A DNA stretch of 64,000 nucleotides. It comes from Choanephora cucurbitarum (Eukaryota > Mucoromycota > Mucoromycetes > Mucorales > Choanephoraceae). Numbering within the stretch: the first letter of the stretch is position 1; every line of letters starts with the position of its first letter. The stretch is from positions 186,001-250,000 of the forward strand of contig JAIWNI010000013.1 in assembly GCA_025331435.1 (NCBI GenBank), read 5' to 3'. The notes below the pieces were generated by a model. It did not search any database. It had not been told where the DNA came from and worked only from the letters and a program-made list of their open reading frames with translations. The translations under genes were made by a program, and so were the position numbers. Of this stretch, positions 1-10,387 are shown piece by piece.

Positions 1-878
1 CGTCTCAGTAACGGTTGACGCTCTGATCCTCCCTTTCTCTTTCGGATAGATTGGTTTGATGGTTGATGTGGTCTGTTGGATTCTATGGTAGGATCTGGTA
101 TCTGATGAAGTAAACTGATCATTTGTGCAGTTGCTGTACCAGAAGGGAATTTCAGCTTCTCTCGAATGATCGTCTGCTTTCTAAGGGGCACAGCAAAGAA
201 CACGCCAAAGAAGGCAATAGCAAGTGACCAAAGGATCAATTGCTGACCATTCAAGACAACAGGTCCTGTAGAATTATCGTCCTTTGTCATCAATTCCATG
301 GCAGGGATGACGCCAACAAATCCTAATGATGCGATTTATCGTATCAATAAAAAAAAAGGAGTCGAAGATTGTTTCGAAATTCTTACCAGCAGCCAAAGGC
401 ATGGTTGCTGTTGCTACTGCGGTTGTTTGCAATACAACATTCTCAATTGGTCCAAACTTATGCCTTAGCATAGGTTGAAATGGCTTAAAGATAGCAAATC
501 CCAATAATGAGGATTGTAGTGACATCATGGATATCCAGCCTGTTTGTAATCCAAAATACATATTGGAGAAACACATTAAAGTACCAATTAATAGACCGCA
601 CACAACAGCACGTAGCTAGATCATTTTTTTTTACAGAAATTAATTGACCATCAATGCTATTTTACATAGAAATTTAAATGAAATCTTACTGTAAAATGCT
701 TTGAATCATTCTGTTGTGTGCTTTGTTGAGATGAACTTGACTTATACAATGATGGGTCTAACATGAATTAGAGTTTGACATTTTTTTGGTAATGATGAGT
801 ACATTGTAAACAAACAGCAGAAACATAACAAATACCTCGAAAAGAGTACATTGTTGTTTCTGTGGAGTTTTGAGCCAT
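1..878 (-). CDS. OPT-family oligopeptide/metal-chelate transporter, 5' part (runs off window start)
   Basis: This is the N-terminal part of a polytopic membrane transporter of the oligopeptide transporter (OPT) superfamily, which in fungi and plants imports small peptides or metal chelates with protons. I read four exons on the minus strand: 878-836, 757-690, 615-387 and 322 to beyond the window edge. All junctions are GT..AG and the phases agree (phases 1, 0 and 1). After a short hydrophilic leader comes the family signature FTLRAVVCGLLIGTLMCFSN, then the hydrophobic FGLQTGW segment, a PLAAGFVGVIPAMEL stretch and PLRKQTIIREKLKFPSGTA, which are typical of the first OPT membrane segments (YSL-like branch). 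The C-terminal two thirds lie outside the window. The start at 878 is the only ATG that gives a continuous spliced frame. Substrate cannot be told from this part. Confidence 0.9.
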
Positions 879-1017
879 TTCTTGTTCTTTAACAAAAAGG
901 AATGGTTCTTTAGGAAGAAAAAAGGGTGTCAAAAGCAAAGAAAAAGAAAAGGAAAAATAAGCAAGAAAAAAATGAAATATTTACCTTATAAATATATTTA
1001 ATTTGGGACGATGACGA

Positions 1018-3463
1018 TTATTTGACTCTTCCTATTGGCGAAGGTGGTGTGACAAACTGGTCACATACAGAGTATGCATTTGTCATCGAAGAAAGCTTAT
1101 GAGATTCTGTTTCTTAGTTAATGGCTAAAGTTGTCATGATATAGTCTGAACATGATATGATTTAGAAATCATTGTCTTTTTTTTTTTATTGTCCTTTCTT
1201 TTTTTTACAGGCGCAGATAACAAAACTTATTCTGGACGCTGGTATTCATTATATACAAATATGCAAATGACAGCAGACATGGCTTTTTTACAGATAAAGA
1301 CGCATTAGATAGAGCAATTTGTAGAGGACTATTTGAGTATCACTTACCAAGTAACATATCCCATCTTTCAATAGCAAATGAACAGAAATTAGACACCTTT
1401 TCAGGTTCGCATTGATCTAGGCGATATGTATAGATTTTCCCATTTTTTAGACCAACAACTATGATAAAGCGTCAGTCAAGTCTTTTATGCATTTCGCGTT
1501 TCTATTGTCCATTTACATAAATAACGTTTGTTGGTATTATGATCCTTCCAAAATTTAACACTGCCTATAGGCTATAAACATGGGCTTAGTTAGTGCTGCT
1601 ATCAGGAATGGTAGCAAATATTTACCTTGACTCGACCATAATCATCTTTGATAGGTGTGATAGCCATCTCTAACTGCCACGGTGCTGGAAAATATTGACT
1701 TCGTAAGCTTCTTTCTTCTTCAGACATTTCTGACAGCAAACGATCTACCCATCTCTCTATAAAAGACGTCTCTTTCTCCTTCTTGAGTCGATCATCTTTG
1801 TTGCGACCATAGAGATAGACATAATTGTGTTCTGTCCAGATAGCCAGATGATCTCCTTCCTTATCCAACTGAACACCTGTAATCTCTGCTTCTACTGTCT
1901 CATATCCTTGCCAATAGTAATACTCATCAATCACTGTTCTTCTACCATCGTTTGAATAGAGTCGTTCTTTCTCCAAGGGAATCTTAGAAAGGATATCAAC
2001 TCTGTCGGTAAAGTCGAGTGTGATAAACTTGTTCTTGATGTATGGAAAAACAATGGTTCTTGCGTCTGCTGATCTGGCTGAGAACAACTCGATTGAATCC
2101 TGCTTGCTTTCTGGCTGTATGTATCGATATTGTGTCATTTCTGCATAACCCGCATGGTCAACAGAGTCTTCGTTATAGACAGGATACTAATATTTCTCTC
2201 TTTTGTTACCCTTATTTACTTGTCAACATGGATAAAAACAGTAATAGGACTTACATCCGATTCGCCTTTTTCTCTCTGAATCCATACAGTTTGATTATCA
2301 GCATTAGTGATATTGTCGGCAATGGTAATGTTTACAAAATAAGTGGTTGTTGTCTTGTGTATATTAAGAGAGAAAACTCGGTAGGTTTCTTCACTAGATA
2401 CTCAATGTATTGTAAGTCTACATTCGTCATGACTAGCAGTCTATTGTTTACCTTGGAGAATATAGTCGAGATAGTAGTGTTGAATGTCGCTCAGTAGAAT
2501 ATGGTTGAGACCATTCTATAAAGAGAGACGATAGATTCAGTATGGTGTTCACTCTATCCAAAATGATTAACCTAGTACACACCTTGAATAGGTCTTCCAT
2601 GCTTCACTGGATAGGTATTGAAGTCAATTAGATCTGATACGTTGGTTGGTAAAGGCATGATGTGAAATTCAAACAGATCAGGATCTCTAGACAATGTATG
2701 TAATTAAGTAAGATCTGTCTTGGAGGGAAACAACAGTCAGCATTACTTACCTTGAAAACAGTAACGAATCCTTTTCTAATGAGATTGAGTCTACCCAAAT
2801 GGTACCTGGTAATTTGATATCTCTAAATTTAAACGTACTATCGTCTTGACCCTCGGTATAATAGATTCGCACATAATGGTATGAATTGTCTTTGTCGATC
2901 TGGTGATAGAGTACAGCAAACTGAGTCTGTACTGGTAGTGTATCATCATTGTTCTTATTGGCTATCTGAGAAATATGTCCTTTTAATTCATGCTCAAAAC
3001 ATAAAGTCCAGCCTATCTTAAATGAGTAAATTGAAGGTCCAAATATGCGTGTTGAATAAGCTTGCCTTCTGATTTTAATAAGTCACGCTGTGTCAAAGCA
3101 TTTGATATTGGCATTCTCACCTGCTTGACGATACCTGCATCGATTTAGATGAATGAGTTCAATAAACAAGATATACAAAAATGGAGGGGTTTCCTTTCTT
3201 TCGTTACCTCGGACACCTAGTTTTAGCTTTTTGGTGCCTATTAGCGATCCTTTACTTTGGGGTGCTTCAAATTGAAACGTAGTAGCGTAGATATATGGGC
3301 CCACTGTGGTTATGACCACTTTGTCAGGTTTATGCACAGAGACAGAGGGTGGATTTGAAGAGAAGACTAGTTTTGGGTGTGGATGAGGTTTGTCTTGTAG
3401 TAACATTGTGAGGTATATAGTGGCGATTCCACTCAGCAGAAGTATAAGCGAGCGCCATTGCAT
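1018..3463 (-). CDS. Single-pass membrane protein of unknown function, about 562 aa, nine exons
   Basis: I do not recognise the family. The exons I infer are 3463-3208, 3060-2751, 2686-2583, 2515-2452, 2393-2255, 2186-1626, 1571-1517, 1458-1348 and 1106-1018. All junctions are GT..AG and the phases agree, giving 562 codons plus stop. The protein begins with a hydrophobic anchor (residues about 5-22, LILLLSGIATIYLTMLL) after a basic MQWR start, suggesting a signal anchor with a lumenal or extracellular body. Several N-glycosylation sequons follow (for example NVS, NIT). The rest is beta-rich, with blade-like pieces such as GDHLAIWTEHNYVYLYGR and LFVGLKNGKIYTYRL, so a beta-propeller-like fold is possible but not shown. 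The first intron (145 nt) and the last (241 nt) are longer than usual, so those two junctions are the least certain. Confidence 0.65.
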
Positions 3464-4454
3464 AATTAAAAAAGTGGGATTTATTATTATAAGAATTCTT
3501 TTAGAAAAAAAAAAAGAAATTAAAAACACACACACATATAAATTAATGCCAATGCTTCCTTCTTTTTTTTTTTCAAGGTAACTCAAGGTTAGCGCGCCCA
3601 GCATTTCTTGAAAGGACTGTTGCCAGTCAAACTCCGTCATTGATCCTATCAAACTCATGCAAGGCTAGATTTTCTAGAAAGTGTCAAAGAATATGATAAA
3701 CTAGCTCCTGTCTATCTCTCCGTAAACAACTGAACATCTTGATCTGACCTGATTGTTAGTGTAATAGGTCGAAAGGAATGGGGGAGGGAGAACACTAGCT
3801 ATAGCTTTTCTTCCAAAGCCCAACAATGAATGATAAAACAATCAAAAGAGAGAGAGAGAGATTTCAGCACACTCAGATCTCATTTTGGGACAATGGTCCA
3901 TAAGGCTTTACTATCAAACCTCAGTTAGATGATAATTTAACAACCGAAAATGTTCTTTTGCATAATGTCACCGAATTGATTGCATAAATAGTATCAGCTA
4001 TGCGATTCTACCTTATTCTAACAGCTTTGGGCAGAACAACACAGCATTCATCATAGTTTTGCAGGGTTCTTTACTATTAGGGTAGCTGTATCACCTAGCA
4101 TAAAGGAAGCAAATGGTGAAATCAGTCTTTGTGAAACTGAAGATGCATATTGGTTTTTTGGGTCTAGCAAGGTTCATCTTTTTCCCCTAATTACTCTTAA
4201 ACAATGAAATTGGTCATACACATTCATTGTTATGCATGAGCTCAAATATGCTCATTATGGAGAAACATTAAGATCCATTAGAACGCGAAAATGTCTATAG
4301 AGAATGATAACATAAACCACTTGGCTTAATAGTCAACTAGACACTAAAAAAGTATTTTTTTTAAATTTGTCTGACAGAAAAACAAAGCTTCTACTTAATT
4401 CTTTCTCCATTTTATTTTTTTAAAAGAAACAGTCAACTTCTTTCTGTAAGCACT
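3464..4454. other. Divergent intergenic region between the 562-aa membrane protein and the OTU gene
   Basis: This 991-nt stretch separates two divergently transcribed genes and so must hold both promoters. It contains a short (AG)n run near 3850 and AT-rich stretches. An open frame continuous with the leftward gene extends upstream to 3658, but it lies before the membrane-anchor start and looks like untranslated leader. I see no RNA gene or repeat of note. Confidence 0.5.
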
Positions 4455-5989
4455 ATGGCAAAAGGGAAAGAAAAGACCTCAAAAAGACAAGGTAAAGAAA
4501 CCAATTGGAAAGCAAAAGAAGCCTTTATGCTTACTCAAGATGCCCAGAGAAGATCACTCGCAAACAAAAGCGTGTACTTCAAGTAAGATCACTACGGTCC
4601 TTTTTGTTCCTTTTTGCCTAACCTATGTTCGTCACATAACAGAAATCGCTTTCAAAGGACGATCCTCAAGATCTTGATAGTCAGTTAAAAAGTTTAGGTC
4701 TCTGTACTAAAAATATTACAGGCGACGGTAACTGTCTATTTCGGTACGAGAAAAAAAAACAAAGTCTTTTTTTTTTCGATCTGACAGAAATCCTTTTATA
4801 GTGCTTTATCAGATCAATATTATGGACATGATGGTAACCATAAGGCTATTCGACAAGAAGTATGTCAATACCTAAGGGAGAACGAAGAAACATACAAATT
4901 CTTTGTCGAAGACGATCAATCCTTTGAGCACCATGTAGATTGTATGACACGAAATGCTACTTTTGGTGGAAACATGGAACTCGTGGCTTTTGCAAAACTG
5001 AAACAGGTGGACATTAAAGTATACCAACCAGGCTTAATGCAAGTGTTGCTGAGTACAAAGAGATTTCTTTTCAGCTTACCTGAATGATAGATATGCTATT
5101 CATGGTGTAGATGAAGATCAGCTGGAATTAGGTGCCGTAGAGGAATTAGGTGCCGATGATGAAAGATTGACATTACATATTGCCTATCATGACTGGGAAC
5201 ATTATAGCTCAATAAGAAACATAGATGGCCCTTTTACAGGCCCACCTGAAATCAAGGTAAGCGTTGATATCTCTTTGTTTGACTGAATATAAAAACATTG
5301 CTTCATAGACTCTTCGGGAAAAACAATCTGAAGACAATGATCAAGGCCAAGAGGATCAAGAAGAAAGTCTTACCTCGGTAGAGAAGGTTGTACGGAATGC
5401 TTGTCCTGACACAAGTATCCGTAAAATCAGACGTCTCTTGATTAAGCATAAAGGAAACCCTGACAAGGTCATCGATGCTCTTTATGATTCAGAACAGAAA
5501 AATGATTTAGAAGAAAGTCACCAAAATGACAAAGTACAGCACAATGAACAAATGGATCAGACAAACAAAGAGGACAATGAAGAGGGCAACAAAGAGAGCA
5601 ACAAAGAGAATAACAAAGAAAATAACAAAGAGAATAACAAAGAGAATAACAAAGAGAATAACAAAGAGGACGATGGTCAGGAGACTACAGAGCCTCCCTT
5701 GCCACAAAAGAATGACATCCCAGTAGCTTCTGAACAAGATGGACCAGAGATCAATCCCAGTATAACAGAGCCAGCCAATCGTGTTGCACCTGAAGAAAAG
5801 AAAGCAAAAAAGCCTTCTGCAAGTGAACGCAAGAGGGAAGCCAAAAAGAGGCAAAAAGAAGCAAAACTATTAAAGGAGCAAGCCAAGGCTGCCCGCAAAC
5901 TCAAATACAAACAAGAAAAAACTAAAGAGGACATAGAAGACGTGGACAAAGATCAAGTTGTTCATCAAATGAAAGAAATGCATATATAA
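4455..5989 (+). CDS. OTU-domain cysteine protease (OTUD3-like deubiquitinase)
   Basis: This is an ovarian-tumour (OTU) family deubiquitinase of about 433 aa. The catalytic Cys lies in ITGDGNCLFRALSDQYYG (interrupted by an intron between F and A) and the catalytic His in LHIAYHDWEHYSS, as in OTUD3-like enzymes. The exons I infer are 4455-4571, 4643-4743, 4802-5038, 5091-5256 and 5309-5989. The first donor (GTGTAC at 4572) was chosen for phase; a stronger GTAAGA lies at 4583 but breaks the frame. The third intron (5039-5090) appears to use a GC donor. After the OTU domain comes a short helical segment (VEKVVRNACPDTSIRKIRRL...) that may be a UBA/CUE-like ubiquitin-binding helix bundle. Next is a 12-nt tandem repeat giving NKEN repeats, then a lysine-rich coiled tail. 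The stop lies 10 nt from that of the opposing SerRS gene. Confidence 0.85.
5588..5668 (+). repeat. 12-nt tandem repeat coding for NKEN/NKES units
   Basis: About 6.75 copies of an AACAAAGAGAAT-like unit lie inside the last exon of the OTU gene and give an acidic/basic, probably disordered NKEN repeat. The unit is a multiple of three, so copy-number changes would keep the reading frame. Confidence 0.9.
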
Positions 5990-5999
5990 AAAAAAAGTA

Positions 6000-7441
6000 T
6001 TATTTGGGACGGGTGAGATATTCTGGTTCTCCCGGTAACCATTTTTGCAACACTTTGGGTATCTTCACAGATCCATCTTTTGTTTGAAATGTCTCGAGGA
6101 TAGCAACAATCACGCGAGGCACAGCAATCGCAGTACCATTCAATGTATGGCAAAACTGGGTATTTTTGTCTGTTTGATGTTTGGGTCGGTAGCGAATAGA
6201 CAATCGACGGGATTGATAATCTGTACAGTTTGAGGTTGAGGAAATCTATAATGGAGTTTAGGTCAAATTGAAAACAACATGAATTGTAGGCTTACCTCTC
6301 CCCATTTGCCTCTACCGGGCATCCAAGCTTCCATGTCATATTTTCTAAAAGCACTTGCGCCCAGTTCTTCTGTTGGCATATCGAGAATTCTAAAACACAG
6401 ACCTAGATCGGTAAAAATTTCTTCCTGCAAACCCTTGATCTCTTCCATCATAGCTTCACTCTGTTCTGGTGTTGTCAATGCAAACAATTCGACCTTTGAG
6501 AATTGATGTACTCTGTAGAGTCCCTTCGTCTCTATTCCCCTTCCGCCTGCTTCTGTTCGAAAGGCATGACCAAAGCCAACTAATCTCTGTGGCAATTCGT
6601 GCTCATTGATTAGTTGTGTAGCAAATTTACCAGCTAAGGGGATTTCAGCAGTTCCTGCCAAACAAAGTGTAGATTCTGTAGTTGACTTGGTAGTGATATC
6701 GTATATCTGAGAACTTTCTCCACTTCGAGGCTGAAAGCCACATCCATAAGCTATATTGGTGCGTACTATATCGGGTGTCAATACACCAAGGAACCCTTTG
6801 GAAACTGCTTTGTGCATTGCATATTGAACAAGTGCTAATTCTAAAAAGGCACCCATCCCCTGAAGATAATAAAAGCTAGATCCACTCGTGATAGCAGCTT
6901 GTTCCATATCCAATATGTTTAAATCAGTGGCGATCTGCACATGATCAAGAAGCCCTTGAGGTGATCTCTGTTCTCCTACCACTTTTATCACACGAGCATT
7001 TTCTTCTGGTCCAATGGGCGAGTCGCGATGTGTGTTATTGGGAATCATCAATCCTTGTTTCAATAACTCCAACTCAGTTTGATTTAACTGTTCCTCGCAT
7101 AATTTTATTTGTGATTTAACATGTTGCCCTTTTTCTATCAATGCATTGCGTTCTTCCCTGTTTGATTTAGGTACTGCCCGAGTAGCAAGTGAAAGCTCGT
7201 TACGGTCAGCTCGCAAAGCAGTTAGTTGATTGTATAGTTCAAGACGCAACTTGTTCAGCTCTACAAAAGAATTCATATCTACTCCTTCATATTTTCTAAG
7301 GGTCATATTATGCTGGATAGTAGAAGCATTCTTAGCCAGATAGTTATAATCAAGTTTAGGTTGTATTTGGAAGTCGTTTTTGGCTGTTGAATAAGCTCGT
7401 TTTATAGAGCCCCGTGAGCATGATATTATTTGCCTAAACAT
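6000..7441 (-). CDS. Seryl-tRNA synthetase, mitochondrial
   Basis: This enzyme charges tRNA-Ser with serine; the N-terminus indicates mitochondrial import. There are two exons, 7441-6296 and 6245-6000, joined by a 50-nt GT..AG intron in phase 0, for 463 aa. The leader [21 protein letters not shown] is basic and lacks acidic residues, as expected of a matrix-targeting presequence. Next comes the N-terminal antiparallel coiled coil (about residues 70-125), then the class II catalytic core: motif 2 ([12 protein letters not shown]...[11 protein letters not shown]) and motif 3 ([16 protein letters not shown]...[14 protein letters not shown]). An upstream in-frame ATG at 7504 would add 21 mostly hydrophobic residues and is less likely. 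Convergent with the OTU gene, with only 10 nt between stop codons. Confidence 0.93.
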
Positions 7442-8303
7442 CCTTGTCAGTAACAACAAAAAATTGACAATTGTATGAAAAGAAAAAAGGGTGTTACAAT
7501 GCATACAAGCCTGTTGATTGATTTGCTTAGTGTGACTGTTGAGTTTGGGTTCTCCCCTTCATTGGTTGCCTTAAATGAAAGTAAAACTAAAGGAATAAGA
7601 GAGAAGAGATGATAAACACTCTGAGTCAGCAACCATTTCGTATGTTTCTAAGCTTCATTCGCCAATTGTCTGATGATCGAATTACTCAGAAAAGCAAGGA
7701 TATGTTTGAAACTAATTTTCGAAATCTTCTAAAGTATATTTGAAAACACATAGTAGTTATTTCTAAGATAGCTTCTTTTCCTAATTGACTAAAAAAATCA
7801 TATTGCCTTATCGTAAACATGTTAAGAAAAAACCAAGACTTGCTGAACTGTTGTCAGAATATGACTTGGCACAAATGGGATCAGAATGATATCTGGAAAA
7901 GCCATTGAACTTATGATCGTATGATTTAATGACAAAAGTTTTACATTGATTGTCCAGTAACGATATGATATTCTAAAGAAGTGAAACAATAGCGCTTGAA
8001 GAACAAAAGAAAAAGTTTCTTTTTATACGTCTGTGGCTTTTGTGGTTCCAAATCCCAGTACATCCAATCCGATGCATCCAGATTATCTGCAAGACCCAAT
8101 TTAGTCAACTTTCGGATACTCCGCCAGAGTTTGTACCATTGTTAATTTAGCCAATTTCTATTTATTTCTCCTTTTTTTTTGGGATTACTCGACTTTTTCT
8201 TTTTCTTTATCATACTACCTTATTTGCAACAGGGCTTCCTTATATCACTTGCTATTTTTCTTTCACCTTTGCGATACAATATATCCTCTCTAGATTATTT
8301 ATT
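7442..8303. other. Divergent intergenic region (SerRS / glycosyltransferase-like gene)
   Basis: These 862 nt hold the promoters of two divergent genes. CT-rich tracts precede the rightward ATG, as is common before fungal start codons. I see no RNA gene, repeat or convincing additional exon. Confidence 0.5.
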
Positions 8304-9901
8304 ATGACTGGCTTGACCATCAACACTAATATTTATCGTAATAAGCCTTTGACATTTTGCTTTTATGTTTCTGGTCATGGTAGGTATCAGAAAAAGAGAT
8401 AGAGCTGGACGTAGAGTTGAAGCTCACTGGAAATAAACCATACAGGTTGGGGCCATGCTACTCGTGCCAATCAAGTTATTATGGATATCCTTAATTTACC
8501 TGCACATCACACAGTTTATGTGATTTCTACGGCTAGCGATTTCATTTTTAAGGGCGTCATTAAGCTTGGGGCTCATTATCGTCATGCAGAAATTGATGCT
8601 GGTGTTGTACAGCCACTCCCTTATACTGTAGACCGTATGCAAACCATCCAGAACCTCAAGACGTTTTTGGGAAAGAGATCAGAGATATTAGACAATGAGG
8701 TAAACTGGCTAAGACAAGTGAAAGCAGATTGCGTTATTTGTGACGCACCCTTCTTACCTTGGTAAGTTTTTCTTGTGACATATGAGCTGTTCATGAAATC
8801 AATATTCATGCTATTATTTCATTCAGCGCTGCAGCTCGAATGGTAGGAATACCAGCTGCTATTTCCAGCAATTTCACTTTTGACGAGGTTTATATAGGGT
8901 TGTGTGAGGGGGACGAATTAGATGAAGAGATCCACGAAATGGTTCAACAAGTGATATTGGACTATCGCCATGCTGATCTGTTGATTCGTCTACCAGGAGC
9001 AATTCGAATTCCTTCTTTTGATGATGCCCAAAGTCTTGTACCACATACACCTTTCAACACTAATTTCCCCGAAACACAACTCAAGATCAAAGGTGTAGCA
9101 AATGGAAAGACGCAATTACCGTGTACAAGCGTCTCAAATGTCCAACATGATTCAGTTAAAAATTCTCCATTTGTCCGTCAAATTATAGACGTTCCCTTGG
9201 TTTTCCGCAAATACCACCAGTCTCGTGAGGAAACACTATCGCAAGTCGGTATTCCAAAAGAAGTGTATGATACTCACAAAATTCTGCTTTTATCTTTTGG
9301 TGGGCAACTTTTGGGGAACGACGGTGGACTCAAAGGCAACCCTCTGCCTCCTGGGTGGATTTGTATCGTTTGTGCTGCACCCGAATCGGCCAAGATGCCA
9401 GAGCGATTTTATAGAGCAGCTAAAGATGCTTATGTTCCTGATTTGACACACGCATGTGATGTTCTTTTGGGGAAGTTAGGATATGGTACTTGTTCAGAAT
9501 GCATCGGACACAGTACACCCTTTGTGTATGTACCAAGACCACAATTCATTGAGGAGCATGGCTTACTTAAGCTGATGAACGATCAAGGAAGTGCAGTGGA
9601 GCTTTCACGTGAGGATTTTGAAGCAGGCAATTGGACGTCTGCCATTGAAAGAGCTTCTCAAATGTCAGGTACTTGCAAAGACCCACTGCTTCGAATTCCA
9701 CACAATGGTGGTGAGATTGCAGCTCAAAGTATCGAGTTATTTGTTGACGAATGGAACCGCCATAAAGAATTACAACAGAAGGCTACCGCTCTAAACCTTT
9801 CTAGTATCTTTTCTCCTGTCTCTTCTGTCCATAGTCCTGTCTCAGCTACGAGCACAACAGCAACACAACAACAAACAATATTTGTCAGTGTTGATCGATA
9901 A
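8304..9901 (+). CDS. L-arabinokinase N-terminal-like glycosyltransferase-fold protein (no GHMP kinase domain)
   Basis: The 488-aa product matches, from recall, the N-terminal half of plant and bacterial L-arabinokinase, a GT-B/UDP-glycosyltransferase-like domain. It begins with VSGHGWGHATR, followed by DAGVVQPLPYTVDR, W..VKADCVICDAPFLP, DYRHADLLIRLPG and a late DVPLVFRKYHQSREE block. The exons are 8304-8379, 8446-8761 and 8827-9901, all GT..AG with agreeing phases (1, 2). The GHMP sugar-kinase half present in true arabinokinases is absent: the protein ends in a Ser/Thr/Gln-rich tail, so it should not phosphorylate arabinose by that route. A nucleotide-sugar-binding or glycosyltransferase role is inference from the fold. 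It faces TBCE across 486 nt. Confidence 0.8.
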
Positions 9902-10387
9902 ACAAAAAATTTATTAAATGCACTAAAATTGCATGCAAGCTTAATTATGTATATAGAACATCTTTTATAAACCCAAACACACCAACTACTTTAAAATAAA
10001 TTTTGCTTTCTTTCTTTTTTTTACCCAATTATTGTCATTTATAAAATAAAGAAGCTTTAAGATTTAGTAGTACAGGCGTCATTATTGCTATCATTTGGCA
10101 CTTGATGGTATATTACATTTCGATTTGATTACATTGACGCGTATGGCATCATAGCCTTTTTATTATTATGTTGGAGAGTGTCTCTATTAAATATGTCGTT
10201 TTTATTACGCAATTATCAATGTTTCATCTTGAGTCGAGTTCTATTGATTGTAAATGGTGTTTAGGTTTTGTTATCATTCGAACAGTCGAATATCAGAAGG
10301 ACCATAATACACAACTATGCACATTTATGTCTCATTTCTCTAGACGTCAAATTTGGTTTTATTGTATACCTGTTCAATATTATGCTA
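9902..10387. other. Convergent intergenic region, no gene seen
   Basis: These 486 nt separate two convergent stop codons and are AT-rich, with several polyadenylation-like AATAAA-type stretches near 9990-10050. A chance frame on the plus strand (10168-10425) has no coding character. Confidence 0.5.

Noticed and set aside
1008..1410. Plus-strand coding-looking peptides (LTLPIGEGGVTNWSHTEY; HLPSNISHLSIANEQ) suggesting a frameshifted pseudogene
   Set aside because: They are antisense readings of the last exons of the 562-aa membrane protein, which splice correctly on the minus strand.
3061..3150. Frameshift within the 562-aa membrane protein
   Set aside because: Using the GGCAAG acceptor at 3061 joins exon 1 and exon 2 in phase without any frameshift.
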